Shown here piece by piece: positions 39,033 through 50,400 of a stretch of 64,000 nt of DNA. The first letter of the stretch is position 1; each line of letters begins with the position of its first letter. The stretch is from Lingula anatina (Eukaryota; Brachiopoda; Lingulata; Lingulida; Lingulidae), in assembly GCF_001039355.2 (NCBI RefSeq), contig NW_019776175.1:34025-98024 (forward strand), in the 5' to 3' direction. Both the position numbers and the translations under genes were made by a program. The notes below the pieces were generated by a model. The model ran no database searches and was not told the origin of the DNA. It saw only the letters and a list, made by a program, of their open reading frames with translations.

Positions 39033-40928
39033 TAAACAGAACAGAAAGCTATCTGTGTATGTTGTTATTAAATTGGCAGAGCTTCCTTGTGTGAAGCTAA
39101 GCGTTAAGGGTTTGTTATTTTCGCTTAAATCGCAAGGCTATCTTTTAGCCCTGTCACCATTACCATTGTACGCTCCCCAGGTTTATATATCATGTTTTCA
39201 ACAATGCCATGCTTGGATTTTTGGCATAATTAAAAATATTTCACAAGTTTCAATTTGACTGAGTAGAAAGTAAATTTCTCATTGAGTTTTTACAAATATA
39301 CAGCGTGCCATTAGGACGACTATCAGATAACTGCTTCATATTACTGCTAGTAACGTGAATATAGTTTATACATCAATTTATTATGTTATGTGTATCCTTT
39401 ATAGTCACAAAGAGGGTTTCGCGTAAATGCTTTGATACATTAGCAAACTATTTTAATTGACATATAAGAGAGAGAGAGAAGGAAAGACATACATTGACTG
39501 CATATCTTGCTGCGCAAGGTTACGTCGTTTAGGGCTTCAATACTTCGCCATATGCATTACTTTTATATTTATTATATTTCTGAAGATGTTAAACATGTAC
39601 GGATACAAACGTGTGGTTCTGGGGACAAAATTGATTTATCCGATCATACCATGGTCAACAGTGGCAACCCCCTAAGACAAATGTCAGCATTACAACTGCA
39701 TGGTTGTAAACTGTTTCCCACATTCATATGCTTTTGTTTTGCTTGTAGACTATTGGTGCTACATTTCAAATATAGTTCACGTTATTTGTGATTACTTAAT
39801 CTAAGAAAAAGAGTGACAACACTAGAGTATATGTAACATTTTATGGTTGTGATATATTTATAATATTAGGTGAAAATAAATGATTGTTACCAATCTTTAG
39901 TTTCTTCTTTTAATATTTATCTCTCCCAAAACATACAGTTTGTAAATGGCGTGGGTGAGTGTTTAAAAAACTAACTTCCTGAAGTAGTCTTGCCGTAACA
40001 TACAGTGTACATATCGTTAACATTCCCATTCGTGTTATACTTAAATATGTTCATGCTAATCTAGGTCCCTTTATTTCTTTACAGTATTGTCTATCTACTT
40101 ACTGTAGTTAAGAACGTTCATATCAAAATATTTAGATGAGATTTTCATTATAGGTAAATACGAGTAATGTAAACCTGCAGCCTCTTATTCATCTCAAGAA
40201 AGCACACATTGGCAATGGAAGTAAAAAATAAGACTATGATTAAACAATAAGAAAGATTCGGAAGTTAGTAAGTTAGAGGTTAGTTTAGAGTGTACATACG
40301 CGACTTTCAAACTAGCGTCATGAAGATGTATTCAAACACATCTTAAATCGCGTATATGACCATGATCCTATGAATGCGTTAGTTGTGATTGACGCATTCT
40401 AGTCACAATCGCCAGTGCTGTGTTGTGGCAGTATGACATATTTTACACCTAACGCACTAACCATCCACGACTTTTGCGACAGGACCCATTCGACTGTTTG
40501 TGGGCCTAAAAACGTGTTGTAAAGATCTTCGTCTCAAGGCTCCCAGCACACATTTATGACAACGTTAAGACCAAAAAGGTTCAGTGTAAAGGGGTCTTTA
40601 TTATATTAGAACTCCCATTCCTAGGACTACCATTCCTGTCACACCGGTATTAATCAAATAAATCATTACAACTTCAATTTAAAGAAATAGGCAAACGATT
40701 AACATAAGCTTTAAAATTACTTTTTAAAATGACTTTCATTGGTTAAATGATTGGAAACATTCCGTCTTATCATGCCGGAGGAGGCTTACTTATATTTTCA
40801 TTTCTTTGCAGTCCCACTCATTGGAAGACAGAGATCTAAACTCACAGGGCATCACTTTAAAATATATGTATTAATAATCAATTATTTGTACGAAATGCCA
40901 GAATTAGGATAAATCGAACAGGAGTATG

Positions 40929-40935
40929 TGACTCA
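40929..40935 (+). promoter_or_regulatory. AP-1-like site upstream of gene A
   Basis: TGACTCA 93 bases before the gene A start codon, in the context gtatgtgactcattca shared with genes B and C. Conservation across the three copies suggests a promoter element. Binding is inferred from the consensus only. Confidence 0.4.
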
Positions 40936-41021
40936 TTCACGACTGTTTGACGTGCTATCATACTTCCTAGTTCACAAGAAGGAAGTGACTGGGGGCACTA
41001 ATTGTAAAAAATACAAGCAAG

Positions 41022-44000
41022 ATGGCGGCCTCTCGCACCTGCTCCAATTTAGCAGGACTGGGATATGCCGGCATTCTGATCATGCTGGTTTGTATCATTG
41101 AGTTTAGTTCAGTTGAAGGTGAGTTAAATTGAAAGGTCAGGTGCATGAAAAGCACGGATGAGATTTCACACAGCGCGTAGATTAAAGGAGACAAAATAAA
41201 CAGTGAAGATTGAACAAGGTGGTCCATTTGTAAAAAAAAATATGAGGTACATTATAATTTGCAGTACACGTTGGTGTGCAGGCACGCTCAGCAGCGAAGT
41301 GTCGCAAGCCGGGGTGCGGCAGTTACGGGTGATAGACTGTCTTTGAAAACTGTGAATACTACAGGTACATTGTATTATGTTTTAAAGTATAAGCAAAACT
41401 GAATAAACATCTCTTATTTGCAGGGGCTAGGTCTGTTGTCATGGGAAAGCGGTTTGTCAGCTTGTATTCAGTTTTGTTACAGTGAATTGTGAGCAGCACA
41501 ACCGTCTCACAGATAATTAAGATATTAGTCATCATTTGATATATAAAGTATCAAAGCCTAGATGACGTCATGTATAAATATGTATTACAGGCATATAATT
41601 CTGCATACAATTGATCTTGAAAGCCATAAAGTGATTCTTCAAAATATGTATGGGGTTTCCCCAGCTGAGCAAAGGTTATAAGCATATTCGAGTGTGTTGA
41701 ACCTGCACCTTCCTGTTTGGCATATTTTACGTTTGCTTCCGCGTCAAGTCTCATCCTCAAGCAGCGGAATGTATGCATGAATCTAGGGTCATGCCATTTA
41801 AGAAAAGTTAATATGACAGCAAACGTGTCGGGGTAAGAAATTCTAACCATGTACCCCACAGGATCAAATTTTGTGCTGAATTTACGGTTTGACATGGTTT
41901 TCAATGCAACAACCAACATTATACATTATACGTGTCAAAAACACAGATAACTGATTACATGTGTTTCACTGCTATTCATTTTTTTTTTTGCATCGCTATT
42001 CAGTGTCTTGTAAATGTATCTTATCCCCAAAGACCTTGGGGAAAATATCTTATGGGATGACGAATGTGAGCGTTATATTCTTTTCCCTAAGGTATATGCA
42101 GTGAATCAGACATCGATGCTCTACCAACGGGCGGCAGGTGCCTTCGACCATTGATGAAAATGCGACTGTGTGGTACGAGGACGCCAACTGTATGCGCAAG
42201 TAAATACCAACCTATTTTTATCTTTGTTAAATGCGCTTTTGGGATTTATATATATTTTTTATATTTTGGCCTTACACTTGTGTTTGCGTAAACCCGGTAG
42301 GAGGACACATGCAGGAATGAACACACATACACACACACTCTAACTATAGTGGGGATATCTATTTAAAATACTTACATGTAGGTCATAGTTTTCAATAATC
42401 ATTATGGCATGGTTTTTTTAAAAGAAACAAATGCTACTGAACAAAGTAGTTATGCACTGTATAAACTTTAAAAGATATTTGAACTATAAAATGACTCCTC
42501 AAGTAGACTGTGCTTTAATATTTCACACAGAATATTATTCAGATAGATAAATAGATAACTTATTCCAACGAGAGCAGAAGGTACAAAGATTTTTACAAAC
42601 CCAGGATATGCTTAATATCTATACAATCAACTAAAGAAATTATACTTCAGCTGGTCCATGCCCTCCGTTTAGTGGCACTACTACATGTAGTATTGAAATA
42701 CCATGTAAAATAACAAGGGGCAAACATCTTATGTCAATTGACTGCTTATTGTATTGCAGATTATTATCCAGGTACATGTACCACTAGTACTATACATGTA
42801 TACCAAATACCATGTGACAGAAAACCTATTTTTAGTGCCACAAAACGTGACTCAAGTGTTCCATAAATACGGTGCACAGGGTGCATCAAAGATGACAAAA
42901 CTCAGAACGGTAGAACAATGTGTTCATGGGTGTGCAGGCAACTCCTCCTGTTATGCCGTGGACTGGAATACTGCTAGTGAAGAGTGCTGGTTTCACGGAT
43001 CTGCCACATTTTGCAATACTCAAAATGTCGCACATGACTTTGATCATTATAAAATGCAAAAATGTAGTTCAGGTAAGATGTACTTTTTTTAGTGTTACTT
43101 TTTAATCAATCCCAGCGCATACAATTCTTCAAAGTATTAGAGACCAAAATTTGGTCACAAAGTAGGAATCTATTTACTTTCGACAAACAAATAAACAGAT
43201 AAAAAATATTATCCAAACGTTAATTCTAGCCATTTTGTGCATCGATTAGTTAATAATGAAATATTTGTTACATATTTGATACATTAACTTTAATATCACA
43301 ATATTATTTAACCGGGTCAAAATGGCAAATGTGTGAAAATAAAAACATTTTACTTCATACTAACTGTAAGGATATATACATTTAATGCCGTAATTAATAG
43401 TCCACACAAATTATTTCATTTTGCACAATATTCTTTACTGGCCTAGCTAGTACATTGCGTTGCTTTCCTTATTAAAGGATGGGAGTGCAGTAAACAGTGT
43501 GGCAGTGGCAGTTGTCAGCTGAGTCCAGATTTCTTCCAAAACCAGCAATCATGCATTTGTCATGTAGGTTATACAGGAGACACTTGTAGCAGCCGTAAGC
43601 CTTTTTTGATAAGTATTTTGTCACCAGCAAATTATGTACTTGTCTTTTTTTACGATATTCATAAAAATGTCTACCCTGGGGAGGATTACCTATGCACTGA
43701 TATTTGTCGTTCGTATTAACCTTTTAATTAAAATCTCATAGGCATATTTAACAAAACATTGGATGCATTCTACATTTTATCTTATAATTCGTGTAAAATA
43801 TTTTGATACAAGTACTAGTATATTCTATAGTGGATTTTTAATGAAACTTTCTTTGTTGATTGCAATATACATAACGGCAGTTATGTAATGTGTAAATACA
43901 AAATCTTAATTTATTATCATAAATATAAGATTTTGGATGTAATTTCTTTACTTGCAGCTACGACATGCCCTGACCCTGAGAGTGGGGAAAATACAACGGT

Positions 44001-46161
44001 GCATTTACCATCCCAGGCTTGCAACATTGGGGATGCAAAACAGTACACATGTATCCAGGGACATTTTCTCGAGAACAACTCCACTTCAAAAGCAATACTT
44101 TGTCAAGTCGACGGAACATGGAATGATACTGCTGCCCAGTGTAAACCTGGTAATTGTACGCCACCGGATGTTGGAAACAGCGCAACGACATCTAAAGTTC
44201 CGCCATACCACGTGCACCAACACGTGGACTTTGAATGCCCAATTGGTCACGTGTTCCCTGGTGGCACTTCCATAAAGACGATCACCTGTACTACAAACCT
44301 AACGTTCAACGCATCCATCCCAAATTGCTCACGTGTGCGGTGTCAACTGCCGATGAACTTGGTACACATGAAACCAAGAGAAAGTGGACCGCGTCTCTTC
44401 GAAGACCACGTGCATTTAGATTGTGATACCGGGTACGTCCTACCCGTTACTAACCAAACATCTATCAGTTTAGTTTGTATGGAAAATGGCAACTTTAACC
44501 AAACTGTGCTACCTGCATGTGAACCAAGGTCTTGTCCTTTACCTACTCATAACCAAAATCTCACAGTGGACGGGTCAGCAAGTTTCAGGTATCCAGACTC
44601 TAAATTGTACCGCTGTCCTAAGGGATATTTATTTCCTGGTAAGCAAGACGTAGTAACTGTTGAATGTCTAGCCAATGGAACTCCGAGTATGACTAGTGTA
44701 CCGAGTTGTTCGCCTGTTGAGTGCACAAATATAGGATATTTGACGAGCAACCTCAGCGTGTCACCAACAGGTCCGTACTTTTATGGGAGCAAAGCCAATG
44801 TTACATGTCCAGACGGATATAATATGGTCACTGATACAAGCTACGTCACGCTGAGCTGTGGACGTGATGGTACATGGGGACGTACATTACCTGAGTGTTT
44901 TAAGACCAGTGGTCAAACTGCGGACAGAATGTCCGGACAACCGGGTGGGTAACTGTTGATTTATAACTTTGTAGAGCTGAATCTGAATACATTTAAGCTA
45001 TACAATAGAATAATGCCACTATTTTAAATCAAAATAAGTTTCCGTTACAATGGTTGACAAAAAACTTTTAAATAGAAAGAAAGACATTTAATACACGATA
45101 AGCGCCCCCCCCCCCCCCCCTTGTGGTAAATGTATAAAGAATCAAAGATCACGCTAGCTGCATAAACAGTTAAATTTAATTTAGCATTAAATCTATTCGA
45201 AAAAAGAAACAGTCTATCCTACATATTGTAGAAAGCACCATCTATACTACCAGACAGTTGACACAAACGCTTCTGTTTTCAAAATTAAATTAGCTTGAAC
45301 AGATGTTTAGAATTCATCATTATCTTCCACTTTACAGAAAACATAGCGGCAATATCAGCAGGTGGTGGCGCAGCGGCGGTTGTTGTAATCCTGATAGTTG
45401 TAGGATTTGGCTTAATGTACTGGAGACGAAGGTACTTTAAATGAAAATACTCTGAACATAAACGGTTCCTTCATAGAGCACCAACCTGAGGGCTGAATAA
45501 AAGATAAGTCTGTCACTAATGTCTGATTGCGAAATAGGTGTGAAATATCCCAAATGGTGAAAACTGAAATGCTGAGGTCAATATACGCTATCATTCAAAG
45601 TGACCTCGCCTTTCATATCCCTGAAGTTCTTTGTCGAAATATTGGCCTTATGGTAATAAATTCTAATACATAACACGCATATCTATACAACATTTTACTT
45701 TCAGAAACAAGGAGAGAAACAGTTCTTCGCATGACCAGTCAAGTAATCTATCACCTTCCCGGGAACTAAGCCATGTTTACAGTAACATCCAGGACGTATC
45801 AGACAATCTCTCTTCCACTACCGTCGCCACTACCTGTTCAAATGCATCAGGGGGTGTAAATCCCCCAAAAGAGCAAGGGAAATCAGAAAATAATATGCGT
45901 GAACTGTACACCGTGCCGGAAAGGAGGAATAATACCAGAGCAAGGGCCGATCAAAATATAGGGGGCGACAGTGTGCGAAACCCCAGTGGTCTTTACACTG
46001 CGCTAGAGATGAAAAACAAAACACCACATTCCGGCACAACCACAGGTACAGGTGAAGCTAGCGCTAATGAATATGAATCACTGGGGCATACCAGAGACAA
46101 GCCAGGGGACCTGTATGACAGTCTCTGTAACGATGGGGCAACTTACGTCAACGGTGTGTGA
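41022..46161 (+). CDS. Receptor A: PAN/Apple, EGF, five sushi domains, TM, tyrosine tail
   Basis: Exons: 41022-41118, 42092-42199, 42836-43072, 43478-43594, 43958-44944, 45338-45431 and 45705-46161. The product is 698 residues; introns are phase 1 except the last (phase 2). Domains: signal peptide ~1-33; a four-cysteine module 34-68; PAN/Apple-like 69-147 (six Cys, CWFH); EGF-like 148-186 (CICHVGYTGDTC); five sushi domains 187-515; TM ~521-543 ending YWRRR; tail 544-698 with Y572 (YSNI), Y615 (YTVP), Y644 (YTAL), Y670 (YESL), Y684 (YDSL) and Y694 (YVNG). Many N-glycosylation sequons dot the ectodomain. Sushi 1 has an extra cysteine (QAC, where B and C have QAY). A type I surface receptor signalling through SH2 proteins is inferred. 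Ligand and exact orthologue are unknown. Confidence 0.87.
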
Positions 46162-46772
46162 GGTATCTGTCAGATGGCGTTATTTTTACAGACAATAGCA
46201 TCTGTGGCTCGTGACTTTATCATGAAGATTCACAGAGAAAATTCTATTTTAACTTGATCATCAGAGGAAAACTGTGTTGCTGGAATAATAACTCTCTAAA
46301 TTATAAACAAATTAACATGGGGAAATTCCTGAAAATAAAGGGAACAGTCAAAATTGCTGCACGATTATTGAGAAATTTAACTGGAGGCAAGATTTTTATC
46401 TCGACAAAGACAGATTAAGAAAGCATACGCATTTTCGCTTGCCGTGGATGCTGCTGCTAGGAGCCATCTACAATATACACGTTATCTTTACATGCCCATA
46501 CCTCAGCAATATGATTTTATGGTAGAGCTGTTAACTAGTTATTTTTTATTTCACTCCCCAGTTTACACTCGAAAATTGACATAGGGAGTGAATAACGCAC
46601 AGCTAGATCAGTCGGCTACATGTAGGCCTACATATCAATGTATGTAGCTGAACAGCGAATTATCTAATTATCATGATTCGGAAGTCGGAACGTTACAGTA
46701 GTGGGGCGCACTGCATATAGATCTGTAGATAACGTCATTTACTTACTGTGTAAACTAACTTATCACGTGGAA

Positions 46773-46778
46773 AATAAA
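46773..46778 (+). terminator. Polyadenylation signal of receptor A
   Basis: AATAAA about 610 bases after the stop. The equivalent signal after gene B is at 53346, in homologous context (cgtggaaaataaa). Confidence 0.55.
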
Positions 46779-47334
46779 GTGTTGTTTAGCCAGTTTATTG
46801 CTGTCTAATAAATTTGGCAAATGTTCAAATAAAATTAGTTGATTGACAAGAAAGCAGAACGACAATACAGACACCTGCTTTATTATACGTGTGTTCAGGC
46901 ATTTTCGCATTTGGCATCAGTGAAGGAATATGAATTAATTACACAATTTGTTACAACTGTCATAACCAAAAATGTAATAAATGTTATAAAACGATCTGTG
47001 TTTGTCGGGATGCTAGTGTAGCAGTCTTGTATCTTCTTTGAAAAACAGTACAAATTACATTGTAATTTTCAGACTCTCGACCTACATGTAATAAAAGATT
47101 AACTTTAATACAAACAGTAAAGCTGATTAGTGACCCCGATTTTATTTTTATCTGGAGATAAGAAACAAAGCAACCTGCGCCTGGGGTGTACGCTGCGTCA
47201 CGCTTAAGAAGGCGCGCTGTTATCTCCTTTTCTTGGAATGCGGATTTCAGCAGTGAATAATAAAAAAAAAACACGTATTAGATGACCGAGATTTGCAAAA
47301 CGGGCATCTCTTTTAGCGGCGTTATTTTATGTGC

Positions 47335-47344
47335 GAAAGAGAAA
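47335..47344 (+). promoter_or_regulatory. IRF/ISRE-like motif upstream of gene B
   Basis: GAAAGAGAAA fits the GAAANNGAAA interferon-regulatory-factor consensus. It is 149 bases before the start codon, 36 bases before the shared AP-1-like site, and repeated at gene C (53895). It is not seen upstream of gene A. Function is inferred. Confidence 0.3.
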
Positions 47345-47379
47345 AAAATGAGAGAAAACGTCAAAGAAACAGAAGTATG

Positions 47380-47386
47380 TGACTCA
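47380..47386 (+). promoter_or_regulatory. AP-1-like site upstream of gene B
   Basis: TGACTCA 107-113 bases before the gene B start, in the block gtatgtgactcattca identical to that of gene A. Confidence 0.4.
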
Positions 47387-47492
47387 TTCAAGTGTGCATA
47401 ACGCGTTATCGTATTTCGTTTTTACTTCCCGGTTCACAGCTAAGTAGAAACTAACAAGTTTTGATTGCCTATTTACGAAATAATCAAACAAG

Positions 47493-50400
47493 ATGGCGGT
47501 CTCTCGCACTAGCTCAAATTGTGCAGACCTGAGAAATGTCGGTATTCTGATCATGCTGATTTGGGTCAACAAGATCAGTATAGTCAAAGGTGAGTTAAAA
47601 TGAATGGTCTGGGGCATATCAAGTCTATGGTGCGGATTACCTTCACCGCAGAATGGGGATATATCGGTAGGCAAAGTAATAAAGCAAAGACGACTAAAAA
47701 GATTAACCCTCTTTGCAGACACCTGTGTATTTCAGTTATGTAGGTTACTGTGACCCTTTTTACATCAATGGGTAGTTTTCTGTATCACACCAGCTTGACT
47801 ACCCCTTACAGGTAACTACACTACGGGAAGGGGGTAGCTACCTTTACAAGCCTCAGTGTATATTAGTTTAAGTGGCTGTGTTGATCGAGCGCTGGGGCAG
47901 GTTTGTCAATCACCCCAACGGGTGCGATACAGAAAACTGTACCACTTAGTATGAAAAGGGCCTGTGTGTAATGACAGGTTGGTATATAAGCTATGTGGGC
48001 GCAGCAATCGCTGTGCTCATCCTTCACAGGAAACTGCTGGTCACGCTTTGCCTCTAACAAAACTTGCAGGAACAAAGCCTGCTGTCGCGACACAAGAGTA
48101 ATTCAGTATACATTTATTGTTGACAGTGTGATATGACTGTCACAGCCGTCTTGTATATATCGACATGTTGACATCAATGTCCTGTCGATAGGTTAAATAT
48201 CAAAGTCGCGACACAGGAGTAATTCAGTGCACATTTATGGTTGACAGTGTGATATGACTGTCACAGCCGCCTTGTACATATCAACATGTTGACGTGAATG
48301 TCATGTCGATAGATTAAATATCAAGTCGACATCAAAGTCATGTGCAAGCAAGAATATATATCGGTTGTATTATTACAACAAACAAGATACTCACTTGAAC
48401 TATATTAAGGAATTTCTCAGTGTAAGTTTGATTTTATTCCCAACTGAACAAATTTTAGATGTTCTTGATAGTGTTGTACCTTGGTATTTTTGTTTACTTT
48501 AGATCTTTTTATTCTGTCTGTTCACGCACCCTTGTATAAGCCAAGGTCACAAGAAGGAAGTATGAATAAATTTCAGGGTCATGCTATTTAATCAAAATAA
48601 ATTTGTCGTGTGCATATCGCTGAATATATAAGTTTAATTATTTACTCCTTACCGTGTTGTTGTACTAACGTTAATTTAGAAACGGCATTTCAATAAATGT
48701 GTATATGTTCAATTAAAACAGCCATATGCCAATTGTCTCAATGCTCAGGCATCACAATATGGCAGGTTTTGTTTGTGGGCATCTGCAAAATGAAACTGAA
48801 GTACAACTTGGAATGTGCTTTTAAGTGCCGATAAAAACAATTTAAATCGTGTAGATTATACTTTAAAGTGCTGATTACATGTATGGGTGTATTAACATTT
48901 TCCTTTAGGTATATGCATCGAACCCGACATCGATGCTCTACCAACGGACAGCAAGTGCTCTCGACCATTGTTGAAAATGCGACTGTGTGGTGCGAGGACA
49001 CCAACCGTTTGCGCTAGTAAATATGTTTTTCTTCCATCTAAGGAAGATTTTATTGATTTGTCCCTTTTTTGTATATGGGTCTCTCTTTAAAGGGATTTAG
49101 TCCCTTTAAGTAAACCGCGGAAGTGAACATTTGCGATGCCTGTAGTGGTGAAATTTATTCATTTTGTAATGCTGCTGTATGAATTTAGATCACACTAGAC
49201 CATAATTATATTTGTCATTACAAGGCAAATGGGAAATACTTGCTGTAAAGTAAAATGAAAGTCTATTGAAATAAAGATAACTGAAATATAAGATTATATT
49301 GGGTGTCTGCTCTATAGTTTCTCTTTTCGTTCACACTATTATGCTTTTAACGTGCACTACTGGTATTGAGCTGTGTCAAATGAAAAGTATTTCATTTTAA
49401 TAGAATTCACGGTTTCTTAATACAATCATGGTTTTTAACATTTAACGACAAAAAAACTTTTTCAGTGCCACAAAACGTGACCCAAGTGTTCCATAAATAC
49501 GGTACACAGGGTGCATCAAAGATGATGGAACTCAGAACGGTAGAAAAATGCGTTCATGGGTGTGTAACGAACTCCTCCTGTTATGCTGCTGACTGGAATA
49601 CTGCTAGTGAAGAGTGCTGGTTTCACGAGAATGGCACATTCTGCAATACTCGCGATTCGGTAACTGCCGTTGATCATTATAAAATGCAAAAGTGTAGTCC
49701 AGGTAAGGTGGATAATAGACCGTGTTCAATATTGTCAGGTGTTACTTTGAAATCAGTCACAGTACATGCATCTGTCCAAAGTTTTAGAGACCATAATTCT
49801 GACAAAAACAAACAATTAATTTACTTTTGATAAAGAATTTAAAAATCAATTTTATCCAAATGTTAATGCTAGTTATTCAGTGCATTCATTAGATAACAAT
49901 GAAACTTCCATATCTGATACGTTTATTCAAATATTATAATAATGTTTAATAGGCCTAGGGTCAAAATAGCATATGCGTAAAAACAAACTCGCCAATGAGT
50001 TATTTTGGCAAAATGCAGCAAATGATAGTCCACACGAAATATTCTTTCAGTGACCTAATCCTTTAGGCTTCTATGTTGTTTTAGTTATTGAAGTATGGGA
50101 ATGCAGTGAACAATGTGGCAGTGGCAGTTGTCAGCGAACTCAAGGTGACAGCCAATCATGCATTTGTCATGTGGGTTATACAGGAGATAATTGCATCAGC
50201 CGTAAGTCTTTTTTGATAATAATTTTTGACACCAACACATTATTAAGTTGTCTTATTATTCAATATTAATATTCACTAAAGATGTTAACTCCGAGAGGAG
50301 TACCTACATGTGTGTACTTGTATTTGTATTTCGTACTTACATGTAACTTAGTTTCCATAGGCATGTTTAACAAAACATTAAATGTAGCTGATAATACGTG

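Larger units (their letters stand above)
36712..41021. other. DUOXA 3' region and spacer to the receptor array
   Basis: No supported coding exon. The first part is probably DUOXA 3' UTR; the first clear AATAAA is at 38731. Four TGACGTCA octamers lie between 36825 and 38217. The interval also holds a duplicated 0.44 kb block joined by an n, CTTT and TA microsatellites, and a small foldback at 38929-39032. The final ~100 bases are the putative promoter of receptor gene A. Confidence 0.55.
46162..47492. other. Spacer between receptor genes A and B
   Basis: Contains the gene A 3' UTR, with AATAAA at 46773, then the gene B promoter region. It is collinear with the B-C spacer (52739-54053) over nearly its whole length. 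No ORF of its own is supported. Confidence 0.7.

Noticed and set aside
43952-44275. Alternative-frame ORFs overlapping the sushi exon (also 44235-44426, 44547-44750, 57585-57842)
   Set aside because: Shadows of the real coding frame, which shows regular sushi cysteine spacing.
48084-48326. CRISPR-like array
   Set aside because: Eukaryotic intron with two long degenerate units; no short repeats with unique spacers.
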